From an uncultured Pelagibacteraceae bacterium (lineage in GTDB: Bacteria > Pseudomonadota > Alphaproteobacteria > Pelagibacterales > Pelagibacteraceae), in NCBI GenBank assembly GCA_902587735.1, contig CACIML010000006.1:1-40188 (forward strand): a stretch of DNA of 40,188 nt, in the 5' to 3' direction. This document shows, piece after piece, positions 8,494 to 18,809 of this stretch. Below the pieces are notes generated by a model that saw only the letters and a program-made list of their open reading frames with translations, did not search any database and was not told the DNA's origin. The translations under genes were made by a program, and so were the position numbers. How positions within the stretch are numbered: position 1 is the first letter of the stretch; the number at the start of each line of letters is the position of its first letter.

Positions 8494-9738
8494 GTGGCTG
8501 ATTATAAAAATATTATATTTTTTTTTTTATTATACATTTCATTAATTATAGGTTTTTTTTTAAATGAAAATTTAAACTATGGCTCTTATTACGATTGGGT
8601 GAGCGTGAACCTTCCTCCAATTAAAGATTTTTCTACAAATTTTTATGATACTTTATTATCATATGAAAAATATGGACATAGACATTCTCCAATATATTTA
8701 ATATTTTTATCTTTTTTTTTAAAATTAGGTCTAAACTTTGAAGTTATAAGACTGATTCATTTACATTTATCTTTAAGTTTAATTTTTATATTTTATTATT
8801 GTTTAAAATTACAATTTAAAGAAATTAATAAATATACCTTACAAATTTTAGCCTTTGTAATTTTTCTTTCCCCTACATTTAGATCACTTTCTATTTGGCC
8901 TGATAGTAGACTTCCTGGTCTTATTTTTTTTACTCTATCAATATATTTTTTTTTAAAATTTTTAATTTCACTTAATTACAAATATTCATGGTTATGCTCT
9001 ATTGCATTAGTATTAGCTTCTTATATTAGTCCAAATTTTTCTTTATTTTCAATTTATTTTTATTTTATTTTTTATAAGAAGATGAAAATAAACAGATTTA
9101 TAAATTTGATGTTAGCCAACTTAGTTGCTTCTATACCAATGCTTTATTATTTGTTTGTTTTAGATGTAAATTTTATTTTAGCAGGAACGACACGCTCATT
9201 AAACGTGAATCCTGTTAGTTTAAATTTTAATTTTTCAAATAAGATTTTAATTATAAGTTCAATTATATTTTTTCATTTAATCCCAATACTATTTTATTTA
9301 ATTGATTTTAAAAAATTTATTTCATTTTTTAAAAATAAATTAATATTTATCTTATTAGGATCTTTAATTTTATTTTATTTTTTTAATTATCAATTAAATT
9401 TTACTGGTGGTGGAGTTATTTTTCAATCATCTCAAATAATATTTGATAGCAACATCTTATTTTTTATAATTAGCTTTTTTTCATTAACAATATTGCTTTA
9501 TCTTTCAAACATTAATATTATTAATTTTTTTATAATATTTTTAACAATAATTTCAAATATACAAAATACGATCTACCATAAATATTATGAACCTTTAATT
9601 TTAATTATGATTTTTGTTTTGTTTAAAGATTTAAATTATAAAAATTTTTTTTCCAATAAAAAAAGTTTGTTATTTTTGTATTTCTACAGTTTATTTTTTA
9701 TTTTTCTAAGAATTATAAAAAATGCTTATTTGATTTAA
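8494..9738 (+). CDS. Polytopic membrane protein, possibly a GT-C-type glycosyltransferase (GTG start)
   Basis: About 414 aa with many hydrophobic segments. N-terminal GSYYDW and GHRHSPIYLIFLSFFLK loops resemble the GT-C first-loop arrangement (inference). Confidence 0.55.
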   Translation: MADYKNIIFFFLLYISLIIGFFLNENLNYGSYYDWVSVNLPPIKDFSTNFYDTLLSYEKYGHRHSPIYLIFLSFFLKLGLNFEVIRLIHLHLSLSLIFIFYYCLKLQFKEINKYTLQILAFVIFLSPTFRSLSIWPDSRLPGLIFFTLSIYFFLKFLISLNYKYSWLCSIALVLASYISPNFSLFSIYFYFIFYKKMKINRFINLMLANLVASIPMLYYLFVLDVNFILAGTTRSLNVNPVSLNFNFSNKILIISSIIFFHLIPILFYLIDFKKFISFFKNKLIFILLGSLILFYFFNYQLNFTGGGVIFQSSQIIFDSNILFFIISFFSLTILLYLSNINIINFFIIFLTIISNIQNTIYHKYYEPLILIMIFVLFKDLNYKNFFSNKKSLLFLYFYSLFFIFLRIIKNAYLI

Positions 9739-9739
9739 T

Positions 9740-9816
<77 letters not shown>

Positions 9817-9820
9817 GTGT

Positions 9821-10015
9821 TTAAATTCTATTTTTAAGTTTATTTAGTTTTTTAACTCTTTTAATATTTTCTTGAAGAATTCTTTTTTTTTTCTCTGAAG
9901 GTTTTTCATATGTATTCTTCAATTTTATAATTTTAAAGAATCCGTCTCTCTGAAGTTTTCTCTTGAGAACTCTAAGAGCTTGTTCAACATTGTTGTCTTT
10001 AACTTCTATTTTAAT
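9821..10015 (-). CDS. rpsU: 30S ribosomal protein bS21 (start codon uncertain; possible ATT start at 10015, tabulated TTG at 10027)
   Basis: KIEVKDNNVEQALRVLKRKLQRDGFFKIIKLKNTYEKPSEKKKRI; perfect GGAGG lies 5 nt before the in-frame ATT. Confidence 0.88.
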   Translation of the reverse strand: MKIEVKDNNVEQALRVLKRKLQRDGFFKIIKLKNTYEKPSEKKKRILQENIKRVKKLNKLKNRI

Positions 10016-10096
10016 AAACACCTCCAAAAAAATGAGTAACTATCACTTTAATAATTTGATGTCTATTAAATTTATACATTAATTTTTTTATTTATA

Positions 10097-10660
10097 TTAC
10101 TTGTTTTTTTTCTCTTTCTCTTTTTTTTCTCTTTTTATTCTTCTTTCGGCTTTTTCTATAGCTTCAATTAAATTTTTTTGTGAAAATAAACTCATAGCTA
10201 CAGGATCTTTAGGATTTAGGCTATTATAATTCCAGTAACTTTTATTTCTTATTGAAGTTACTGAATTTTTTGTTATTCCAATTAATTTTGCAATTTGTGA
10301 ATCTTTTAACTGAGGATGATGTTTTAATAACCATAATGCAGAATCTGGTTTGTCTTGTCTTTTTGACAATGGAACATATTTTTTAATTTTTTCACCTACA
10401 CTAGAAATTTCAATATCTGTATCTTTAATTTCTAAAGGTCTATTTTCATCTTTTGAAGATAATTCAATTTCTTCTCTAGATAATTGGCCAGAGATAATAG
10501 GATTATATGCTTTTATTCCTTTAGCAACTTCTCCATCAGCAATACCTTGGATTTCTACTTCATGTAGATTACAAAAATTAGCAATTTGTTTAAAAGTTAA
10601 GGTTGTATTTTCGACCAACCAAACAGCAGTAGCCATTGGCATTAGTGGAGCATTTGACAT
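10097..10660 (-). CDS. trcR: DUF1013 / TrcR-family cell-cycle transcriptional regulator
   Basis: MSNAPLMPMATAVWLVENTTLTFKQIANFCNLHEVEIQGIADGEVAKGIKAYNPI...LTWLL-like DSALWLLKHHPQLKDSQIAKLIGITKNSV; alphaproteobacterial family. Confidence 0.9.
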   Translation of the reverse strand: MSNAPLMPMATAVWLVENTTLTFKQIANFCNLHEVEIQGIADGEVAKGIKAYNPIISGQLSREEIELSSKDENRPLEIKDTDIEISSVGEKIKKYVPLSKRQDKPDSALWLLKHHPQLKDSQIAKLIGITKNSVTSIRNKSYWNYNSLNPKDPVAMSLFSQKNLIEAIEKAERRIKREKKEKEKKNK

Positions 10661-10891
10661 TTAATTTTTCTTTTCTGATCTAAAATTTTGGAATTTTTTA
10701 TTAAATTTGCTTACACGACCCTTATCCAACAATTTTTGTTTACCGCCAGTCCAAGCGGAATGGGATTTTGGGTCAATCTCTAGTTTTAAAACCTCACCTT
10801 CGGATCCCCAAGTTGATCTCGTTTCAAATTTCGTACCATCAGTCATTTCAACTTTAATAGTATGATAGTTTGGGTGAATGCCTTTTTTCAT
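10661..10891 (-). CDS. rpmE: 50S ribosomal protein bL31
   Basis: [29 protein letters not shown]...[31 protein letters not shown]. Confidence 0.95.
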   Translation of the reverse strand: MKKGIHPNYHTIKVEMTDGTKFETRSTWGSEGEVLKLEIDPKSHSAWTGGKQKLLDKGRVSKFNKKFQNFRSEKKN

Positions 10892-10926
10892 ATCGTGACT
10901 TATAGCAAATGATTTTAGGAAAACAA

Positions 10927-11667
10927 TTAAAAGTTCTTTAGTTTTTTCAACATTTTTTCATTAATTGCAGTGCTTGAAGCTCTTATTTTAATATTATCGT
11001 TTTTTGATAAATTAATTTCATTAATTGTTCCCCCAGCTTCTTTAACAATTATTATTCCAGCGGCAACATCCCATAAATTTAAATTATTTTGAAAATAGCC
11101 ATCATATCTTCCAGCAGCTACATAAGCCATATCTAAAGCCGCAGATCCAGATTTTCGAGTTATTAGATCAGTTTCTATTTTTTCTTTTCCCCCAGTTCCA
11201 AATAGACAACTTTGTATGTCTTTCTTTTTTGAAACTTTTATTCTTTGATTATTAAAAAAGGCGCCATTATTCTTTTCAGCGTAAAACATTTCATCTTTAA
11301 TTGGATCGTAAATTACACCTGAAACAATTTCATTGTCACTTTTTAGAGCAATAGAAATTGCAAAATGAGGCACTCCATGTAAAAAATTTGTAGTACCGTC
11401 AATTGGATCTATAATCCAAAAATTTTTAGAATCTGTATTTATTTTAGATCCATCTTCTTCGCTTAATATTGAATAGTTTTTTTTAGCCTTCATTAGTTCA
11501 TTAATAATTATTTTTTCTGCCTTGGTATCTGCACTAGATACAAAATCAGAAGGACCTTTAACTGATATTTGCAATTTTTCAATTTCTCCAAAGTCCCTAA
11601 TTAAAATTTTGGAAGCCTTTTCACTTGCTTTAATCATAATATTAAGATTTGGTGATATAGAGTTCAT
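10927..11667 (-). CDS. suhB: Inositol monophosphatase family protein
   Basis: [87 protein letters not shown]. Confidence 0.93.
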   Translation of the reverse strand: MNSISPNLNIMIKASEKASKILIRDFGEIEKLQISVKGPSDFVSSADTKAEKIIINELMKAKKNYSILSEEDGSKINTDSKNFWIIDPIDGTTNFLHGVPHFAISIALKSDNEIVSGVIYDPIKDEMFYAEKNNGAFFNNQRIKVSKKKDIQSCLFGTGGKEKIETDLITRKSGSAALDMAYVAAGRYDGYFQNNLNLWDVAAGIIIVKEAGGTINEINLSKNDNIKIRASSTAINEKMLKKLKNF

Positions 11668-11673
11668 GCTAAA

Positions 11674-12234
11674 TTAAATTTTTTTAACGTATTCTATAGT
11701 TCTTGTATCAACTATGATAGTATCTCCACTTTCAATAAAAGGTGGAACTTGTATATTTATACCGTTATCTAAAGTTGCAGGCTTATAAGACGAGGAGACA
11801 GTTTGACCTTTTAATGCCACATCCGTGTTATCAATTTTGCAAGTTACTTGATTTGGTAAATCGACTGTTAAAGGACGATCATTATAAAAACTTATATTAA
11901 CTTCTAAATTTTCACTAAGCATTTTGCCTTTTTCACCAACAATATCTTTTTTAATATTAATTTGTTCAAAAGATTTTTGATTTATAAAATAATAATCAGA
12001 TTCGTCTTCATACAAAAAATTAAATTTTATTTCATCTAATGATGCTTTTTCGACTGTATCACTAGATCTAAATCTCTCATTTAACTTAGTATTTTTGTTC
12101 ATGCTCTTCATTTCTACCTGTGCAAAAGCTCCTCCTTTTCCAGGTTTTACATGTTGAGTTTTTAGAACTTGCCATAAATCATTTTTATGTTCAATTAACA
12201 TACCAACTCTAATTTCGTTTCCAGATATCTTCAT
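11674..12234 (-). CDS. efp: Elongation factor P
   Basis: MKISGNEIRVGMLIEHKNDLWQVLKTQHVKPGKGGAFAQVEMKSM, ALKGQTVSSSYKPATLDNGINIQVPPFIESGDTIIVDTRT. Confidence 0.97.
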   Translation of the reverse strand: MKISGNEIRVGMLIEHKNDLWQVLKTQHVKPGKGGAFAQVEMKSMNKNTKLNERFRSSDTVEKASLDEIKFNFLYEDESDYYFINQKSFEQINIKKDIVGEKGKMLSENLEVNISFYNDRPLTVDLPNQVTCKIDNTDVALKGQTVSSSYKPATLDNGINIQVPPFIESGDTIIVDTRTIEYVKKI

Positions 12235-12845
12235 TTTAATTTTAATGTAGCCATTAATGGTTTATATTTTTTATTATTCCAAATGTAGCTTGAGATAGCT
12301 AAAAAGTTAGCTTTATTCAATAAGAGTTTTTTGTAATTCCTTAAATTTATTCCTCCAATTGCGACTATAGGAATTTTTGTAATTTTTTTAGCTTCTTTTA
12401 TAAGTTTTATTTTAGCTCTGAACTTAACTTTCTTAGTTTTAGTAGGATAAAACGCACCTAAAGCTATATAATCTACTTTATCATATATAGCTTTTTTAAT
12501 TAATTTTTTAGAATTATGACAGGTAACACCAATTATCTTGTTTTTTAAAATTTTTCTAGCTTCAAAGACTTTTAAATCTGACTGTCCGAGATGACATCCA
12601 TCAGCATCAATTTTTTTTGCTAGTAAAGGATTATCATTAATTATTAATTTAACATTATACCTTTTACATATTTTATTAATCTTTTTTCCAATATTAATAA
12701 CTTTTTTTGAACTTTCTTTTTTTAATCTTAATTGAAAAAATGATATTTTTTTTGATTTAAAAACAGAAACTAGGTTACCGTAAAATATGTTACTTTTAAT
12801 TTTTCTTGGTGAAATTAAATAAATGAATTTTTTATTTTTTTTCAA
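12231..12845 (-). CDS. thiE: Thiamine-phosphate synthase
   Basis: FFQLRLKKES, LIINDNPLLAKKIDADGCHLGQSDL, IIGVTCHN, DYIALGAFYPTKTKK, IPIVAIGGI. Confidence 0.87.
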   Translation of the reverse strand: MKKNKKFIYLISPRKIKSNIFYGNLVSVFKSKKISFFQLRLKKESSKKVINIGKKINKICKRYNVKLIINDNPLLAKKIDADGCHLGQSDLKVFEARKILKNKIIGVTCHNSKKLIKKAIYDKVDYIALGAFYPTKTKKVKFRAKIKLIKEAKKITKIPIVAIGGINLRNYKKLLLNKANFLAISSYIWNNKKYKPLMATLKLK

Positions 12846-13839
12846 CCTGTTCAGTCCATTTACCTTGAGAGGCTAAGCTACACATATTAGCTCTATGATT
12901 AAAAACATTCTGAGTGCCATTGACATCATCCAAATTTTTTGACCAATATTTAAGTGCACTTTGCTGCAAGGCTCTACCATATGAATAGCTCATTATAAAA
13001 GCTGATTTATTTTTTTTATTTATGGTGTCTAAATTTTTTGTTGCTTCTATTTCAGTTTGTCCACCAGATAAAAAAGCTATTCCAGGAATTTCATTTGGAA
13101 CGCTTTCATTTAAACATTTGAGAGTAAGTTCGGCAACTTCATCGCTTGATATTTTTTGATCAGATTTTGACCCAGGCAATATCATGTTTGGTTTTAATAT
13201 TACTCCTTTTAAATCTACTTTTTGTAATATTAATTCTTCAAAACATTTTTTAATCACTTCTGAAGTTTTTGTTAAACAAATTTCTGCAGTATGATTGCCA
13301 TCCATTAAAACTTCTGGCTCTACTATAGGAACCATGCCAGCCTCCTGCGCCAATGCAGAATATCTGGCTAACGCATGTGCATTTGTTGAAATAGCAATTT
13401 TACTCGGGTAATTATTTGAAATTATGTATACACCTCTCCACTTTGTGAATCTAGCACCAAGTTTATAATATTCTTTTAGCCTATCTCTTAAACCATCTAA
13501 ACCTTCTGTGATTTTTTCTTCAGAAGAGTTTGCTAAGTTTTTTGCTCCAGTATCTACTTTAATTCCTGGTACGGCACCTTTATCAGAAATTATTTTAGGA
13601 ATTTTTCTAGAATCAAATTCTTGTTTAATTGTTTCGTCATATAGGATCACGCCTCCTATACATGTTGTCATACTTTTAGAAGAAAAGAGCGTGTGTCTAA
13701 ATTTTAATCTATTTTCAGAGCTAGATTTCACTTTCACATTTTCAAGTCTTTTGGTCATTGTTCCAGTGCTTTCATCAGCAGCTAGAATTCCTTTTCCGTT
13801 TCCAATTATTTTTAATGCAATATTATTTAATTCAGACAT
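12832..13839 (-). CDS. fba: Class I fructose-bisphosphate aldolase
   Basis: GKGILAADESTGTMTKRL, RHTLFSS, GVILYDETI, GLDGLRDRLKEYYKLGARFTKWR, IVEPEVLMDGNH, LKGVILKPNMILPG, FLSGGQTE. Confidence 0.96.
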   Translation of the reverse strand: MSELNNIALKIIGNGKGILAADESTGTMTKRLENVKVKSSSENRLKFRHTLFSSKSMTTCIGGVILYDETIKQEFDSRKIPKIISDKGAVPGIKVDTGAKNLANSSEEKITEGLDGLRDRLKEYYKLGARFTKWRGVYIISNNYPSKIAISTNAHALARYSALAQEAGMVPIVEPEVLMDGNHTAEICLTKTSEVIKKCFEELILQKVDLKGVILKPNMILPGSKSDQKISSDEVAELTLKCLNESVPNEIPGIAFLSGGQTEIEATKNLDTINKKNKSAFIMSYSYGRALQQSALKYWSKNLDDVNGTQNVFNHRANMCSLASQGKWTEQVEKK

Positions 13840-15022
13840 TTTGATTTAAAGCTTTTATACCAGGTAGAGTTTTTCCTTCAAGGTATTCTAAAAAAGCGCC
13901 ACCAGCAGTTGAAACAAATGTAAATGAATCCAGTTTTTTAAATTTGTTTATTGCTGCAACCGTTTCTCCCCCACCAGCTACAGAAAAAATCTTATCTTTT
14001 TTTGTTTTTTGTGAAATTATTTCTAAAATTTTTTTCGTACCATTTTGAAAATATGGATTTTCAAAATATCCAGCTGGGCCATTCCATAATACTGTATTTG
14101 AATCATTAATTATTTTTTCGATTAAAGAAATTGTTTTTGGGCCAATATCCAATATCATTTCATTATCATTAATTTCATTTATATTTTTATCTTTTCCTTT
14201 ATTTTCAAGGTTTTTTGAAACCACAACATCTTCAGGGCATATAATTTGACAATTATATTTGTTTGAGTTTTCTAAAATTTTTTTTATTAAAGCTTCGCAA
14301 TCATTTTCACATATTGATTTTCCTACTTTTGAACCAGTATGCTTTAACATTGTGTTAGCCATACCACCCACAATAATTATATTATTAAATTTTTTTATTA
14401 AATTATTGATAATTTTAATTTTTGTAGAAATTTTTGAACCTCCAATAATAAGTGTAACTGGCTTTTTTATTTCTGATGTTATTTTTTTGAGAGCATTAAT
14501 TTCCTCAGTAATTTGTAAACCAAAATATGAAGGTATATATTTTGTAATTCCCTCAATAGAAGCATGAGATCTGTGAGAGCATGAAAAGGCATCATTGATA
14601 TATATATCACCTAAATTTGACATTTTTTTTGCAAATTTACTGTCATTTGATTCTTCTCCTTGATTAAAGCGGATATTTTCTAACATCATTATAGAACCAT
14701 TTGGAATTTTGTTTACTTCAGAAATAGTATTTTCATTTATTATATTTTTGTTAAACAAAATTTCTTTATTTAATAAAAGAGATAATTTTTTTGAAATTGG
14801 TTCCAAAGACATTCCTTGGACAATTTTTCCTTTAGGTCTACCAATGTGAGATAAAACTATTATTTTTGCTTGTTTTTCGATTAATAGTTTTATTGTTGGT
14901 ATTATTTTCTCTATTCTAGAAGTTTCAGTTATGGCTCCATTTTTCATTGGGACATTTAAATCAACTCTAATTAGTACTTTTTTATCTTTAAGTATTAAGT
15001 CTTGATTTAAAATATTATTCAT
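13832..15022 (-). CDS. pgk: Phosphoglycerate kinase
   Basis: KVLIRVDLNVPMKNGAITETSRI, VLSHIGRPKG, LENIRFNQGEE, NDAFSCSHRSHAS, VLWNGPAGYFE, FSVAGGGETVAAI, FVSTAGGAFLEYLEGKTLPGIKAL. Confidence 0.97.
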   Translation of the reverse strand: MNNILNQDLILKDKKVLIRVDLNVPMKNGAITETSRIEKIIPTIKLLIEKQAKIIVLSHIGRPKGKIVQGMSLEPISKKLSLLLNKEILFNKNIINENTISEVNKIPNGSIMMLENIRFNQGEESNDSKFAKKMSNLGDIYINDAFSCSHRSHASIEGITKYIPSYFGLQITEEINALKKITSEIKKPVTLIIGGSKISTKIKIINNLIKKFNNIIIVGGMANTMLKHTGSKVGKSICENDCEALIKKILENSNKYNCQIICPEDVVVSKNLENKGKDKNINEINDNEMILDIGPKTISLIEKIINDSNTVLWNGPAGYFENPYFQNGTKKILEIISQKTKKDKIFSVAGGGETVAAINKFKKLDSFTFVSTAGGAFLEYLEGKTLPGIKALNQNV

Positions 15023-15028
15023 TAAAAA

Positions 15029-16033
15029 TTAAACTTTATGAATATATTCTACTAAATCACACATTCTTGATGCAAATCCCCATTCATTATCATACCATGC
15101 CGAAACTTTGCCCATTTTATCTCCGACAACATTAGTTAAAGATAAATCCACGATTGAAGAATTTGGATTGTGGTTGAAATCAATAGAAACTAGTTTTTCA
15201 TTAGTTGTTTCAAGAACATTTTTTAATTCTTTTTTTGAAGCTTTTTTAAAGGAGTTGTTAATTTTATTTACAGACAATTTACTTTTCGAGTTAAAAACTA
15301 AATCTACTAATGAGACATTTGGAGTTGGTACTCTCATTGCCAAACCTTCAAGCTTTCCTTTTAGTTCAGGTATAATTTCACCAAGGGATTTTGAAGCACC
15401 TGTAGAAGTTGGCACAATAGATTGACCAGCAGATCTAGCTCGTCTTAAATCTTTATGAGAATTGTCTAATAATCTTTGGTCAGAAGTGTATGAATGAATA
15501 GTTGTCATAAAACCTTTTTCTATTTTAAATTCTTTATTCAACACATACGCAACTGGAGCAAGACAGTTGGTGGTACAAGAAGCAGCTGAAATTATTAAAT
15601 CATTTTTGTTTATTTTTTTGTGATTTACACCATAAACAATTGTCTTGTCTGAATTTTTACAAGGTGCAGAAACAATAACTCGTTTTGCACCATTTTTTAT
15701 GTGAGCTAATAATTTTTCTTTAGAATTAAATTTACCAGTACATTCAAAAACATAATCAACACCAAATTTTTTCCATTTAATATTGCTGATATCTAGTTCT
15801 TGAGAAAATGATATTTTTTTTTTATTAATTATTAAATTGTTATTATTAAATTTAATGTCCGCATTAAATTTTCCATGAACTGAATCATGTTTTAAAAGTG
15901 AACAACTAATCTCAGAATTTGATCTATTGTTGATGTGTTTAATTTCTATGTTTTTATTTTTATTTTCAATTATTGATCTAATGACCATTCTACCAATTCT
16001 ACCTAAGCCATTGATTCCAATTTTTAAAGCCAT
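15029..16033 (-). CDS. gap: Glyceraldehyde-3-phosphate dehydrogenase, type I
   Basis: KIGINGLGRIGRMVIRSI, SAASCTTNCLAPVAYVLN, HSYTSDQRLLDNSHKDLRRARSAGQSIVPTSTGASK, WYDNEWGFASRMCDLV. Confidence 0.97.
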   Translation of the reverse strand: MALKIGINGLGRIGRMVIRSIIENKNKNIEIKHINNRSNSEISCSLLKHDSVHGKFNADIKFNNNNLIINKKKISFSQELDISNIKWKKFGVDYVFECTGKFNSKEKLLAHIKNGAKRVIVSAPCKNSDKTIVYGVNHKKINKNDLIISAASCTTNCLAPVAYVLNKEFKIEKGFMTTIHSYTSDQRLLDNSHKDLRRARSAGQSIVPTSTGASKSLGEIIPELKGKLEGLAMRVPTPNVSLVDLVFNSKSKLSVNKINNSFKKASKKELKNVLETTNEKLVSIDFNHNPNSSIVDLSLTNVVGDKMGKVSAWYDNEWGFASRMCDLVEYIHKV

Positions 16034-16035
16034 AT

Positions 16036-17994
16036 TTATTTGTTTATCATTTCCTTAGTTTTTTTTGCAATATTTTCAACTGTTAGACCAAAATAATTAT
16101 ATATTTTTTTATAAGGAGCACTTTTTCCAAAATCATTAATGCCAAAATTTATTCCTTTATTAACAATATATTCTTGCCAACAAGATGTTGATCCAGCTTC
16201 AATTGTTATTAGAAATTCTGTTTCATTTAAAATTTTGTCTTTATAACTATCTGATTGTTGCTTAAATAAATCTTGGCAAGGAACAGATACAACCTTTGAA
16301 TAAATGTTTTCTGTGGCTAATTTATGGCTTACTTCTTGAGCTAAATTTACTTCTGAGCCACTTGCCATTATTGTAACTTTAATATCTTGATTAGCTCTTG
16401 AAACCTCATAAGCTCCCATTGAACATTTGTTTTCTTTAAAAAATTCTTTACGGATAGGATTAAGTTTTTGTCTTGTTAATGCGAGAATACTTGGGGAATT
16501 TAAATTTTTCAGCGCAAGTTCCCAACATTCATAAGTTTCCGTTGTATCGGCAGGTCTAAAAATATTTAAGTTAGGAATTGATCTTAATCCTGATAGTTGC
16601 TCAATAGGTTGATGAGTTGGACCATCTTCTCCAAGACCAATGGAATCATGTGTCATTACATATATAACTCTTTGTTTCATTAAAGCAGATAATCTTATGG
16701 ATGGTTTACAATAATCACTAAAAATAAGAAAAGTCCCACCGTAAGGAATTAAGCTACTATGCAATGAAAGACCATTCATTATTCCACACATTGCATGTTC
16801 TCTAACTCCATAATGAATATAATTACCTTTAAAATCACCAGGTTTAATTATTTTATGATTTTTGGTTTTCGTATTATTTGAACCAGCAAGATCTGCAGAA
16901 CCACCAATAATATTTAAGTTTTTTTCTACAAGAATTGATAAAATTTTTTCTGAAGATTTTCTTGTAGCAATAGGTTCTAAATTTTTAATAATATTTTTTT
17001 TTTCAAGTTGAAAAATATTATCAAACTTATTTGAAAAAACTTTATTTAAAGTGTTTCTCTTTTTATTATAATGTTTTTTCCATTTTTCTTCTTCTCTAGA
17101 ACTTTTATTTCCAATATTTCTCCATTCTTGCAATACATTTTTAGGTATTTCAAAGGGCTTGTGTTTCCATTTTAATTTTTTTCTTACTAACTTTATTTCA
17201 TCTCTACCTAATGGGCTTCCGTGGGCTGATGCTGTTCCAGATTTGTTTGGAGAGCCGTATCCAATTTTAGTTTTACACGAAATTACCGTTGGTTTTTTTG
17301 CTTTTTGAACTTTTTTTAATGTCTTAAAAATTTGTTTTTCATTGTGACCATCAATTTGAATATAATTCCAACCATAACTATTGAATCTTTTTTCAAAATT
17401 ATCCGATTCTGCTAAACTAGTTGGGCCATCAATCGAAATTGAATTGTTATCAAATAGCATAATTAAATTTTTAAGCTTTAAATGTCCAGCAAGGCTTAAT
17501 GCTTCATGACTTATCCCTTCCATTAGACAGCCATCGCCTGCTAAAACATAAGTTTTGTGATTAAAAATATTTTTACCAAACCTTTTTTTAAGAATTTCTT
17601 CTGCTATCGCAAATCCAACTGCATTAGCAATTCCTTGTCCAAGAGGCCCTGTGGTAGTCTCAACTCCGCTATTTGGATGATACTCTGGATGCCCAGCACA
17701 AAAGGAATTCAATTGTCTAAAATTTTTAATGTCATTAATAGAAACACTTTTATAACCCGTTAAATATAGCAAAGAGTATAGAAGCATTGATCCATGTCCT
17801 GCTGATAAAACGAATCTATCTCTGTTAATCCAATTTGGGTTTTTCGGGCTAAATTTTAGAAAATTTTTAAAAAGCACCGTGGCAACATCAGCCATACCCA
17901 TTGGCATTCCAGGGTGTCCAGAATTAGCTTTTTCCACAGCATCGATTGATAAAAACCTAACTGCATTAGACAAATCTTTATGTTGTATGTTCAA
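16036..17994 (-). CDS. tkt: Transketolase
   Basis: [84 protein letters not shown]. Confidence 0.97.
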   Translation of the reverse strand: MNIQHKDLSNAVRFLSIDAVEKANSGHPGMPMGMADVATVLFKNFLKFSPKNPNWINRDRFVLSAGHGSMLLYSLLYLTGYKSVSINDIKNFRQLNSFCAGHPEYHPNSGVETTTGPLGQGIANAVGFAIAEEILKKRFGKNIFNHKTYVLAGDGCLMEGISHEALSLAGHLKLKNLIMLFDNNSISIDGPTSLAESDNFEKRFNSYGWNYIQIDGHNEKQIFKTLKKVQKAKKPTVISCKTKIGYGSPNKSGTASAHGSPLGRDEIKLVRKKLKWKHKPFEIPKNVLQEWRNIGNKSSREEEKWKKHYNKKRNTLNKVFSNKFDNIFQLEKKNIIKNLEPIATRKSSEKILSILVEKNLNIIGGSADLAGSNNTKTKNHKIIKPGDFKGNYIHYGVREHAMCGIMNGLSLHSSLIPYGGTFLIFSDYCKPSIRLSALMKQRVIYVMTHDSIGLGEDGPTHQPIEQLSGLRSIPNLNIFRPADTTETYECWELALKNLNSPSILALTRQKLNPIRKEFFKENKCSMGAYEVSRANQDIKVTIMASGSEVNLAQEVSHKLATENIYSKVVSVPCQDLFKQQSDSYKDKILNETEFLITIEAGSTSCWQEYIVNKGINFGINDFGKSAPYKKIYNYFGLTVENIAKKTKEMINK

Positions 17995-18046
17995 AAAATA
18001 TCCTATCTAGACTAAGAAGATTCTATTTAATAATATAAATATATAT

Positions 18047-18370
18047 ATGAAAACTTCTAACGAAAAAGAAAAAAAACTTGTTTTAGCACTTTCTAAATTA
18101 AAAAATTTAAACTATGAAAACCCCGCTCTTGCAAATGATTTACAAAATTTGGATGATCAAAAAAATCAATTAGAAATTGAAAAAAAACAAATTGAAACAA
18201 AATATGGAAATTTGATCCAAGATTATGAACAGCTCAAACAAAAATTAGACAAAATAAATAAAAATAAAGAGAATCAAAAAGAGAAAGAAATGGAATTTTC
18301 AGAGAAAATTGATGAATTAAATCAAGAAACAGATACTCTCTTAGAAGAAATTGATAAATGGCAAATGTAA
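18047..18370 (+). CDS. Small coiled-coil protein (DUF4164-like position upstream of zapA)
   Basis: 107 aa, heptad-rich Lys/Glu; 13-nt overlap with zapA. Confidence 0.65.
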   Translation: MKTSNEKEKKLVLALSKLKNLNYENPALANDLQNLDDQKNQLEIEKKQIETKYGNLIQDYEQLKQKLDKINKNKENQKEKEMEFSEKIDELNQETDTLLEEIDKWQM

Positions 18371-18804
18371 ATATTAAATTTAATGGAAAAGAATTTCTTT
18401 TATCTTGTGATGATGGGCAAGAAGAGCATTTAGAAGAATTATCATTACATCTAAATGAAAAATTTAATGAATTAAAGAACAACCTTGGAAATATTGGTGA
18501 AAATAAACTTTTGCTAATCACATCAATTAAAATAATGGATGAATATTTCGAAACAAGAAAAAAAATAGATGAAAAAAAACAAGAATTAAAAAATTTATCA
18601 AATAAATTTAGAGAATTAAAATCTTTAGTTTTTGATTATAAGAAAGAAAAAGAACAAGAAATTGATCAATTGGTTAATCAACAAAATAATTTTAAAAAAG
18701 AAATTGAAAGAAATAAAGAAGATTATGAGAAAATTATAGATGATGCCGCTAACCAAATAGAGAACTTTGTTCAAAAAATAAATTCAGAAAATTCAATACA
18801 ATAA
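18358..18804 (+). CDS. zapA: Cell division protein ZapA-like
   Basis: VNIKFNGKEFLLSCDDGQEEHLEELSLHLNEKFNELKNNLG...LLLITSIKIMDEYFE fits the ZapA N-terminal domain; fthC is next. Confidence 0.85.
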   Translation: MANVNIKFNGKEFLLSCDDGQEEHLEELSLHLNEKFNELKNNLGNIGENKLLLITSIKIMDEYFETRKKIDEKKQELKNLSNKFRELKSLVFDYKKEKEQEIDQLVNQQNNFKKEIERNKEDYEKIIDDAANQIENFVQKINSENSIQ

Positions 18805-18809
18805 AATTT

